64,000 bases of DNA from Mytilus edulis (Eukaryota > Mollusca > Bivalvia > Mytilida > Mytilidae): the NCBI RefSeq assembly GCF_963676685.1, contig NC_092354.1:14700746-14764745 (forward strand), given 5' to 3'. The notes below the pieces were generated by a model. It worked only from the letters and a program-made list of their open reading frames with translations, did no database searches and was not told the origin of the DNA. Shown in pieces: positions 40,401-51,272 of the stretch; the first letter of the stretch is position 1; each line of letters opens with the position of its first letter. Position numbers and translations under genes: made by a program.

Positions 40401-40811
40401 ATACGGTGAATATTTCACTTGTTGTGATCTCACCCGTTGAATCAGGTTCTATTTCATTATAGAATTTTTGATCCTTATGTATGCTATGGTACGACGTATT
40501 TCTGATCGAGAAACTACGTACGACACTATACTATATGCACAATGCAATAGTATGCATCTTTGTATATGTTTATAATATTGTACATCGTTTACAATCTACA
40601 TATACCATGAGATACAAATAATAGAAATCTAATATATAAGTAAAGTGAATAACTTATATCGATGTATACAGAATGAACTGGAATAAAAATGAAAATCATG
40701 GAATACAAAAATAAAATAAAATCATATAATACAAAAATAAAATGTATATATAGAACATATAAACAATGTTGAATCATATTTATTATTTAATAATTATTTA
40801 AATGATAATAA

Positions 40812-40832
40812 TCCCGTTTCATTGAAACGGGA
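40812..40832. other. 9-bp-stem hairpin in unit U head
   Basis: TCCCGTTTC, loop ATT, GAAACGGGA. Found in both right-hand copies; the left arm lacks ~17 bp at the same place (junction near 39406). Hairpins near an end recall Helitron-type elements, but no other Helitron terminus was found. Confidence 0.8.
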
Positions 40833-40927
40833 GGTGAAAATAATATTGTCACACAATATAGGACAATATAATGCACCAATGACTAATGTGATATTTAATT
40901 TATGATCCTGTCACCACTAATTAAGAT

Positions 40928-43210
40928 AATTCATCGCTGTATCATGTCAAACCGTACAAGGTAGCATGAAAACTGACTAAAACAAATATGATTGTCAATG
41001 AACTATGGAAGTTATACAATTATACTAGCAAACAACCCTATGTCATTACTATATCATAGTCCTAAACATACATGAAATACTTGCCACTGGATGTTAATCA
41101 ACAAACAGCCAATAATTCATCGCTGTATCATGTCAAACCTGACAAGGTAGCATGGAAACTGACTAAAACAAATATGATTGTCAATGAACTATGGAAGTTA
41201 TACAATTATACTAGCAAACAACCCTATGTCATTACTATATCATAGTCCTAAACATACATGAAATACTTGCCAGTGGATGTTTAGCAACCAACAATCAATA
41301 ATTCATCGCTGTATCATATCAAACCTTATAAGGTAGCATGGAAACTAAAACAATTATGATTGTCAGTAAACTATGGAAGTTAAACCATTATACTAGCAAA
41401 CAACCTAATGGCACTACTATATCATAGTCCTAAACATACATGAAATATTTGCCACTGGATATAAAGCAACAAACAGCCAATAATTCATCGCTGTATCATG
41501 TCAAACCTTACAAGGTAGCATGGAAACTGACTAAAACAAATATGATTGTCAGTGAACAATGGAAGTTATACTATTATACGAGCAAACAACCTAATGTCAT
41601 TACTATATCATAGTCCTAAACATACATGAACTATTTGCTACTAGATATTAAGCAACCAACAATCAATAATTTATCGCTGTATCATGTCAAACCTTACACG
41701 GTTGCATGGAAACTGACTAAACAAATATGATTGTCAATGAACTATGGAAGTTATACTATTATACTAGCAAGCAACCTTATGTCTTTACTATGTCATAGTC
41801 CATAACATACATGAAACACTTGCCACTGGATGTTAAGCAACAAACAACCAATAATTCATCACTGTATCATGTCAACTATGGAAGTTATACTATTATACTA
41901 GCAAACAACCTTATGTCATTATACTATATCTTATATAGTCCTAAACATACATGAAATATTTGCCACTGGATGTTTAGCAGCCAACAATTAATTATTCATC
42001 GCTGTATCATGTCAAACCAAAGAAGGTTGTATGAAAACTGACTAAAACAAATATGATTGTCAATGAACTATGGAAGTTATACTATTATACTAGCAAACAA
42101 CCTTATGTCATTACTATATCATAGTCCAAAACATACATGAAATACTTGCCACTGGATGTTAAACAGCCAACTATTAATAATGCATCGCTGTATCATGTCA
42201 AACCACAGAAGGTAGCATGGAAACTGACTAAAACAAATATGATTGTCAATGAACTATGGAAGTTATACTATAGTATACTAGCAAACAACTTTATGTCATT
42301 ACTATATCATAGTCCTAAACATATATGAAATATTTGCCACTGGATGTTTAGCAACCAACAATCAATAGTTCATCGCTGTATCATGTCAAACCTTACAAGG
42401 TAGCATGGAAACTGACTAAAACAAATATGATTGTCAATGAACTATGGAAGTTATACTATTATACTAGCAAACAACCTTATGGCACTACTATATCCTAGTC
42501 CTAAACATACATGAAATATTTGCCACTGGATGTAAGCAACCAACAATCAATAATTCATTGCTGTATCATGTCAAACCTAACAAGGTAGCATGGATACTGA
42601 CTAAAACAAATATGATTGTAAATGAACTATAGAAGTTATACTATTATACTAGCAAACAACCCTTTGTCATTACTATATCATAGTCCAAAACATACATGAA
42701 ATACTTGCCATTGGATGTTAATCAACAAACAGCCAATAATTCATCGCTGTATCATGTCAAACCTGACAAGGTAGCATGGAAACTGACTAAAAACAAATAT
42801 GATTGTCAATGAACTATGGAAGTTATACTATTATACTAGCAAACAACCTTATGTCATTATACTATATCTTATATAGTCCTAAACATACATGAAATATTTG
42901 CCACTGAATGTTAAGCAGTCAACAATAATTATTCATCGCTGTATCATGTCAAACCATAGAAGGTAGCATGGAAACTGACTAAAACAAATATGATTGTCAA
43001 TGAACTATGGAAGTTATACTATTATACTAGCAAACAACCTTGTCATTACTATATCATAGTCCTAAACATACATGAAATATTGGCAACAGGACGTTAAGCA
43101 ACTAATATCGATACTAATTAGTATGTCTAGCCGTTTAAGGTTACATAGAAACTAATAACAAATAAATATGATTGTCAATGAACAACGAAAGTTATACTAT
43201 TATACTAGCA
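40928..43210 (+). repeat. ~186-bp satellite array, about 12 monomers
   Basis: Same satellite as 36080-39310 in opposite orientation. The CTATATCTTATATAG variant recurs at 41929 and 42867 (TCTT position), 938 bp apart. One monomer has the same 52-bp deletion as the left arm (junction ~41875). Confidence 0.9.
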
Positions 43211-44853
43211 ACAGATCGTTGGCGTTTCAATGGGCAGAGTTGCCTCCCTGGAAATATCTGATATTGCTCTTTTTGACCATAATTATAGACATAAAACAGA
43301 GAAATATGCTATAAAAACAATATTAAATTTCACTTAAGAATGAGAATTGAGGGATTTAATATATTTAATGAAGAAAGTGAACAAAGTGAACAACTATTTG
43401 AAATAGTACACTGTTTTCATTCCTTTGGAAGGTACGAGAATTCTTAGAAACAATAGCAACATGTAATAATGAAAAAAGCGTATATAAACGGTCTAAAGTA
43501 TACATGTCTTGCACATTTCACTCTAACGACACAGTTAGACTAAGTTAGCATAGATGCATAGAGCAACTTGCAAAGAATAGTAAACAAATGACTGAAATAT
43601 TTTTGAATATCCTTACACGGTATTAACAAAATTTTGGTATATAATTCGGAAAGATCCGATTGCCAAAAAAAATAAATAAAAAAACTATCTAACTCCAAAC
43701 CAGATAGTGGTTTAAAAAATAAATAAGAGTATTGGCAACATGATATTTAATCATTAAGCCAAAGACATTGATTCACAATACCCCACCACGGGAGGCTTTA
43801 GTATACAATCTGTGAAACAGATGTAAAAAGACGTGATGCCGTTTACTTTCAAGCGATCACGTTCAAGGAAAACCTACTGGTTCCTGTTACATTCATGTAT
43901 AGACCCGACATGGTATCTACACACACCTCTTCAATTGTTAAACATGGAGACATGTGTATATTATCAAATAGGTGTTAAAACATACACGACAGTCTGCTGT
44001 TGAATTCCACAGTATAGCACTGATAACTACTATCTCTATTAGATCTCGTGTAGATTTATGATACATTAGATCACGTGAATAAAGACAATAAGTCTTTTTA
44101 TTATATATATGAATAATTAACCAAAGGTGCTGATCTACTTGGTCAGTTTCTTTAGTCTGTAAAAAGACTAGCTACAACGTAGACCTATATGCACGTGTAG
44201 TAAATTTGAAAAAAAAACTGTTATGAAACAGACACACATCTATCTATGATACTAGATACGAAATAAATATATAAAGGTCGACCTCTGATGAGGGTTTACC
44301 TGGGATTATTCCCGAAAGAACCCGAAACATTGCATATTAAATTCTAATGAATTAAGCAATAAAAAGTACGTAGTGTCAGGTCAGAAATATTGATACCATA
44401 CCATGAATAAGTGGGTTTATGGTCAATTTATAAAACTATTTGATACGGTGAATATTTCACTTGTTGTGATCTCACCCGTTGAATCAGGTTCTATTTCATT
44501 ATAGAATTTTTTATCCTTATTTATGCTATGGTACGACGTATTTCTGATCGAGAAACTACGTACGACACTATACTATATGCACAATGCAATAGTATGCATC
44601 TTTGTATATGTTTATAATATTGTACATCGTATACAATCTACATATACCATGAGATACAAATATTAGAAATCTAATATATAAGTAAAGTGAATAACTTATA
44701 TCGATGTATACAGAATGAACTGGAATAAAAATAAAAATCATGGAATACAAAAATAAAATAAAATCATATAATACAAAAATAAAATGTATATATAGAACAT
44801 ATAAACAATGTTGAATCATATTTATTATTTAATAATTATTTAAATGATAATAA

Positions 44854-44874
44854 TCCCGTTTCATTGAAACGGGA
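44854..44874. other. 9-bp-stem hairpin in unit U head, second copy
   Basis: Identical to the hairpin at 40812-40832. Confidence 0.8.
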
Positions 44875-44969
44875 GGTGAAAATAATATTGTCACACAATA
44901 TAGGACAATATAATGCACCAATGACTAATGTGATATTTAATTTATGATCCTGTCACCACTAATTAAGAT

Positions 44970-47120
44970 AATTCATCGCTGTATCATGTCAAACCGTACA
45001 AGGTAGCATGAAAACTGACTAAAACAAATATGATTGTCAATGAACTATGGAAGTTATACAATTATACTAGCAAACAACCCTATGTCATTACTATATCATA
45101 GTCCTAAACATACATGAAATACTTGCCACTGGATGTTAATCAACAAACAGCCAATAATTCATCGCTGTATCATGTCAAACCTGACAAGGTAGCGTGGAAA
45201 CTGACTAAAACAAATATGATTGTCAATGAACTATGGAAGTTATACAATTATACTAGCAAACAACCCTATGTCATTACTATATCATAGTCCTAAACATACA
45301 TGAAATACTTGCCAGTGGATGTTTAGCAACCAACAATCAATAATTCATCGCTGTATCATATCAAACCTTATAAGGTAGCATGGAAACTAAAACAATTATG
45401 ATTGTCAGTGAACTATGGAAGTTAAACTATTATACTAGCAAACAACCTAATGGCACTACTATATCATAGTCCTAAACATACATGAAATATTTGCCACTGG
45501 ATATAAAGCAACAAACAATCAATAATTCATCGCTGTATCATGTCAAACCTTACACGGTAGCATGGAAACTGACTAAACAAATATGATTGTCAATGAACTA
45601 TGGAAGTTATACTATTATACTAGCAAGCAACCTTATGTCTTTACTATGTCATAGTCCAAAACATACATGAAATACTTGCCACTGGATGTTAAGCAACAAA
45701 CAACCAATAATTCATCACTGTATCATGTCAAACCTTACATGGTAGCATGGAAACTGACTAAAACAAATATGATTGTCAATGAACTATGGAAGTTATACTT
45801 TTATACTAGCAAACAACCTTATGTCATTATACTATATCTTATATAGTCCTAAACATACATGAAATATTTGCCACTGGATGTTTAGCAGCCAACAACTAAT
45901 TATTCATCGCTGTATCATGTCAAACCAAAGAAGGTTGTATGAAAACTGACTAAAACAAATATGATTGTCAATGAACTATGGAAGTTATACTATTATACTA
46001 GCAAACAACCTTATGTCATTACTATATCATAGTCCTAAACATACATGAAATATTTGCCACTGAATGTTAAACAGCCAACTATTAATAATGCATCGCTGTA
46101 TCATGTCAAACCACAGAAGGTAGCATGGAAACTGACTGAAACAAATATGATTGTCAATGAACTATGGAAGTTATACTATAGTATACTGGCAAACAACTTT
46201 ATGTCATTACTATATCATAGTCCTAAACATATATGAAATATTTGCCACTGGATGTTTAGCAACCAACAATCAATAGTTCATCGCTGTATCATGTCAAACC
46301 TTACAAGGTAGCATGGAAACTGACTAAAACAAATATGATTGTCAATGAACTATGGAAGTTATACTATTATACTAGCAAACAACCTTATGGCACTACTATA
46401 TCCTAGTCCTAAACATACATGAAATATTTGCCACTGGATGTAAGCAACCAACAATCAATAATTCATTGCTGTATCATGTCAAACCTAACAAGGTAGCATG
46501 GATACTGACTAAAACAAATATGATTGTAAATGAACTATAGAAGTTATACTATTATACTAGCAAACAACCCTTTGTCATTACTATATCATAGTCCAAAACA
46601 TACATGAAATACTTGCCATTGGATGTTAATCAACAAACAGCCAATAATTCATCGCTGTATCATGTCAAACCTGACAATGTAGCATGGAAACTGAGTAAAA
46701 ACAAATATGATTGTCAATGAACTATGGAAGTTATACTATTATACTAGCAAACAACCTTATGTCATTATACTATATCTTATATAGTCCTAAACATACATGA
46801 AATATTTGCCACTGGATGTTAAGCAGTCAACAATAATTATTCATCGCTGTATCATGTCAAACCATAGAAGGTAGCATGGAAACTGACTAAAACAAATATG
46901 ATTGTCAATGAACTATGGAAGTTATACTATTATACTAGCAAACAACCTTGTCATTACTATATCATAGTCCTAAACATACATGAAATATTGGCAACAGGAC
47001 GTTAAGCAACTAATATCGATACTAATTAGTATGTCAAGCCGTTTAAGGTTACATAGAAACTAATAACAAATAAATATGATTGTCAATGAACAACGAAAGT
47101 TATACTTTTATACTAGCAAC
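44970..47120 (+). repeat. ~186-bp satellite array, about 11.5 monomers
   Basis: The TCTTATATAG variant recurs at 45837 and 46775, again 938 bp apart. The monomer corresponding to the deleted one in the other arrays is full length here (45720-45795). Confidence 0.9.
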
Positions 47121-48164
47121 AGATCGTTGGCGTTTCAATGGGCAGAGTTGCCTCCCTGGAAATATCTGATATTGCTCTTTTTGACCATAATTATAGACAT
47201 AAAACAGAGAAATATGCTATAAAAACAATATTAAATTTCACTTAAGAATGAGAATTGATGGATTTAATATATTTAATGAAGAAAGTGAACAAAGTGAACA
47301 ACTATTTGAAATAGTACACTGTTTTCACTCCTTTGGAAGGTACGAGAACTCTTAGAAACAATAGCAACATGTAATAATGAAAAAAGCGTATATAAACGGT
47401 CTAAAGTATACATGTCTTGCACATTTCACCCTAACGACACAGTTAGACTAAGTTAGCATAGATGCATAGAGCAACTTGCAAAGAATAGTAAACAAATGAC
47501 TGAAATATTTTTGAATATTCTTACACGGTATTAACAAAATTTTGGTATATAATTCGGAAAGATCCGATTGCCAAAAAAACTATCTAAATCCAAACCAGAT
47601 AGTGGTTTAAAAAATAAATAAGAGTATTGGCAACATGATATTTAATCATTAAGCCAAAGACATTGATTCACAATACCCCACCACGGGAGGCTTTAGTATA
47701 CAATCTGTGAAACAGATGTAAAAAGACGTGATGCCGTTTACTTTCAAGCGATCACGTTCAAGGAAAACCTAATGGTTCATGTTACATTCATGTATAGACC
47801 CGACATGGTATCTACACACACCTCTTCAATTGTTAAACATGGAGACATTTGTATATTATCAAATAGGTGTTAAAACATACACGACAGTCTGCTGTTGAAT
47901 TCCACAGTATAGCACTGATAACTACTATCTCTATTAGATCTCGTGTAGATTTATGATACATTAGATCACGTGAATAAAGACAATAAGTCTTTTCATTATA
48001 TATATGAATAATTAACCAAAGGTGCTGATCTACTTGGTCAGTTTCTTTAGTCTGTAAAAAGACTAGCTACAACGTAGACCTATATGCACGTGTAGTAAAT
48101 TTGAAAAAAAACTGTTATGAAACAGACACACATCTATCTATGATACTAGATACGAAATAAATAT

Positions 48165-48869
48165 TTATCCTGCAATTGGGTGTCCTACTATACAGATACA
48201 GCCCTACAGATATCGCTATGCTGTATCTGTATACTATACAGATATCGCTTTAAAGCTCCGCCCACTGCCGGACTGAGTATTGTTTGAACCTGTGTGACCT
48301 CAGAATGTGTATTCAAGTTGCATTCCAATGACGATGACAATTGACGATTTCAAAACTTGAATGTGTATGATTGTGTTACAAAATCAACCATGTCAATTTC
48401 AGCATGCATGTTTAGTGAATGTCAAGTCTGAAGCGTAGGACAACTCGTACACTTCTGTTTCAAATTGGACAATGTTTTGTTATTTGTTTTTACTGTTGAA
48501 ATTAGTTGTTATGTTAAAATAGATATTTATTCACCTTGAGCGATGTATTATTGTTGACCATTCGAGATTCTTTTTTTCCGAACCCGTCTTCAGCGTAATG
48601 TGTGATTTTGATATTACTACGCGGGCCTCAAGGGATTACAAATCGAAAATAAATGCTAAATATGTTAGTTTTTGTGTTTTTCAAAGCACAAACAATATAC
48701 AGAATTAATTGCAGGATAAAGACAATAACTGTTTAGTGTCTTTAAATATCAGCTGTATTTGTACTCTGCTCGAAACAGGTGTAATAGCTCGCTAAAAGCT
48801 CGCATACACCTTGTTTCCTAGCCTCGTACAAATACAGCTGATATTTAAAGACACTAAACAGTTATTGCC
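48165..48869. mobile_element. 705-bp insertion in unit U tail
   Basis: Interrupts a tail that is continuous in the other copies (AAATAAATAT joined to ATAAAGGTCG), with TAT on both sides (48162-48164 and 48870-48872). The start TTATCCTGCAATT is matched in inverse at 48706-48718. The last ~147 bp (48724-48868) is a hairpin with ~43-bp near-perfect arms starting CAATAACTGTTTAGTG. No coding capacity; the family is unknown to me. Confidence 0.75.
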
Positions 48870-49398
48870 TATATAAAGGTCGACCTCTGATGAGGGTTTA
48901 CCTGGGATTATTCCCGAAAGAACCCGAAACATTGCATATTAAATTCTAATGAATTAAGCAATAAAAAGTACGTAGTGTCAGGTCAGAAATATTGATACCA
49001 TACCATGAATAAGTGGGTTTATGGTCAATTTATAAAACTAATGATGATGCTTTGCTACCTAAACAAAGAAACACATTTGCGGATAAATTTACATCATAGA
49101 AAAATACATGACAAAGATTTCCATTTGCAGAGGTATGCAAATACATAAGTTTGCGAAAGTTTTGAGATGGTTATAAATATATGCAAATTCTAAACTGTAA
49201 AATGGTTTGATTAGGTGTTAATATATTTTGTAAACCGCGGTCTCTCATAACCGCCTATAGGAGGGTATAGCAAAAGAAATGTTGATATTTACAACATGTA
49301 AAGACAATATAAATTAAATGCAGCGGTTTGTAGATATATGTAAATGTCGGTCTCTGAATACATTTACATAACATTTGCATACCTCTTCAAATCCGGGA

Positions 49399-49410
49399 TT
49401 TCGTGTAGTG
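49399..49410 (-). repeat. CACTA element right terminal inverted repeat
   Basis: TTTCGTGTAGTG, the exact inverse of the left end, followed by CTA at 49411-49413. Confidence 0.8.
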
Positions 49411-49559
49411 CTATTTACTTTTTTTTTTTTTATCTATTGCTATCATATCTTTAATGTTACCATATATATAAATTTTGATGGTTTTCAACTAAGACAAGTA
49501 GCAAATTGGATATTGAATAACGAGTAACAAACAGCCGTGAACTCTAAGTACATACCAAA

Positions 49560-49703
49560 TGAACATAATTTAATAATAATAATATTAATAAGAAGAAGAA
49601 TACTAAGAATAAGAAAAATAATTATAATCACAATAATAATTATTATTATAATTATAACAATAATCATTATTATTATAATAATAATAATTATAATTAAAGT
49701 AAA

Positions 49704-49765
<62 letters not shown>

Positions 49766-49952
49766 TAAAAATAATAAAAATAATAATAATAATAATAAAA
49801 ATAATTAGAATTAGAATTAGAATAATAATTATTATAATTAGAATTAGATTAATAGTAATAATAGTAATAATTAGAATAATAATAATAATGTTAATAATAG
49901 TAATAATAAGAATAATAAAAATAATAAAAATAATAATAATAATAATAATAAT

Positions 49953-50030
<78 letters not shown>

Positions 50031-50324
50031 TAGAATTAGAATAATAATTATCATAATTAGAATTAGAATAATAGTAATAATAGTAATAATTGGAATAATA
50101 ATAATAATAATGTTAATAATAGTAATAATAAGAATAATAAAAATAATAAAAATAATAATAATAATAATAATAATAATTATAATAGTAATAATAATAATAT
50201 TAATAATAATAATAATATTAATAATTATAATTATAAATTAAAGTAATAATGATAATTATAATAATAATAATATAATAATTATAATAATACTGATAATGAT
50301 AATGATAATACTAATAATAAGAAC

Positions 50325-50356
<32 letters not shown>

Positions 50357-50360
50357 TAAC

Positions 50361-50443
<83 letters not shown>

Positions 50444-50450
50444 TAATAAC

Positions 50451-50522
<72 letters not shown>

Positions 50523-50525
50523 TAG
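49560..50525. repeat. ~950-bp AAT/ATA microsatellite
   Basis: Imperfect AAT-trinucleotide DNA with AAAATAATA and TTAGAATTAGAAT interruptions; part of it is itself duplicated (about 49720-49925 and 49960-50160). It lies upstream of the splice acceptor of the plus-strand HEPN gene, as in the minus-strand copy. Poly-isoleucine frames here are artefacts. Confidence 0.95.
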
Positions 50526-50553
50526 AATGATAATATAGATAATAAAAATTCAT

Positions 50554-50614
50554 GTTTCTTTTTTGACAGTGATTATTTGACATTATTTGAAAAGACGAAT
50601 TTAGTACGAAAATC
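50554..50614 (+). promoter_or_regulatory. splice acceptor and 45-nt leader of the plus-strand HEPN gene
   Basis: TTCTTTTTTGACAG ends at 50569, leaving a 45-nt leader that aligns with the leader of the minus-strand copy. A non-coding exon upstream of the microsatellite is implied. Confidence 0.65.
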
Positions 50615-51272
50615 ATGTCAGGTCTTGGGACAGTCCCTTTCGTATCCAGCAATGGTTCATTAATGACAAACTATGCGAGAATTGGTCATGCGGCACAACA
50701 AGTGTTTCCAGATATTTTACAAGTTATGATCTCAATAAAGGAACCGAAATATAAATTATATGCTGATGTATCAACAAATTTGTTCCTTAACCGAAATTTG
50801 CGAGCAGATGAATGGTCATTGATTAACAATGTTGGTGCAAATGGTTACGTTAATTGTGATATTCCATTGATTTATAAACTTGTCAGGAATTTGAATTTAG
50901 TTCCTCCTCCAACTAAAGGATGGGATTTCCAGATTCCACCAGCATCCACCGAAATATTACCTGGTGATGATGTTGAGCAAATAAGAAGAACTAGAAATGA
51001 GATTCTGCACAGAGGGAATGCACAAGTTTCGGATTCTGATCTCATTGATTATTTTACCACTTTCAAATCCATTGCTGTTCGATTGGAAGCTTTCCTTGGA
51101 AAGCCAAGAGGAGAATTTTTAAATAAAATTGAGTATTTGGAGACTTGTTGCATGGATGAAGAGACTGAACAGATATATTTGAAACGACTTACCTCACTAA
51201 GAGATCAGGACATAAATGTGTTAAAAGCTGTGGCAGATTTACGATTAGATCTTGACAATCTTATGAATAAAG
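50615..51272 (+). CDS. HEPN-domain exon (intact)
   Basis: 219 complete codons plus one base, uninterrupted. It starts MSGLGTVPFV. The helical HEPN domain spans roughly residues 15-190, with RNEILH at 127-132 matching the RX4-6H motif of HEPN ribonucleases. The C-terminal ~40 residues (about 180-219, IYLKRLTSLRDQDI...) are helical and probably a linker or coiled coil before the NTPase; 25 of these codons are missing from the minus-strand paralogue. Ends at AATAAAG|GTAGGA. The ATG is preferred because the leader and start are conserved between both copies. Whether the domain cleaves RNA is unproven. Confidence 0.8.

Larger units (their letters stand above)
40400..44440 (+). repeat. unit U, first right-hand copy
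   Basis: Head (40400-40928), satellite array (40928-43210) and tail (43210-44440). Inverted relative to 34868-39665 and in tandem with the next copy. Corresponding points in the two right-hand copies are 4042 bp apart at the head and 3908 bp apart within the array. Confidence 0.85.
44440..49041 (+). repeat. unit U, second right-hand copy, interrupted
   Basis: Head (44440-44970), satellite (44970-47120) and tail (47120-49041), the tail split by a 705-bp insertion at 48165-48869. Otherwise nearly identical to the preceding copy. One satellite monomer has been lost near 45500. Confidence 0.85.
33788..49410. mobile_element. 15.6-kb non-autonomous CACTA-type element with foldback interior
   Basis: The left terminus CACTACACGAAA (33788-33799) is exactly inverted at 49399-49410, and the 3-bp sequence CTA flanks both ends (33785-33787 and 49411-49413). 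A terminus starting CACTA with a 3-bp duplication is diagnostic of the CACTA/EnSpm superfamily. Both ends also share subterminal motifs in inverted orientation: GAGAGACCGCGGTTTA (four times at left from 34092, once at right as its complement at 49231-49246), GTATGCAAA and TGTAAATG. No frame resembling a transposase is present. The interior consists of one inverted and two direct copies of a ~4-kb unit with satellite arrays, described separately. An alternative reading, a small CACTA element invaded by unrelated repeats, is possible, but the same unit end abuts both subterminal regions. Confidence 0.8.

Noticed and set aside
42137-46236. Repeated 62-63 codon frames starting MKYLPL in the satellite arrays
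   Set aside because: They recur only because the monomer is close to 186 bp; they stop at the monomer end, and many monomers have disrupted versions.
48724-48868. Transcription terminator hairpin
   Set aside because: The 43-bp-arm hairpin is part of an insertion with a target duplication; bacterial-type terminators are not relevant here.
40400-49041. Helitron assignment for unit U
   Set aside because: The tandem core and hairpin are suggestive, but no TC start or CTRR end without duplication was found, while CACTA termini with CTA duplications enclose the whole structure.
49485-50538. Long frames encoding mostly isoleucine or tyrosine
   Set aside because: They are translations of the AAT/ATA microsatellite; the same happens at 9392-9736. 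No coding evidence.
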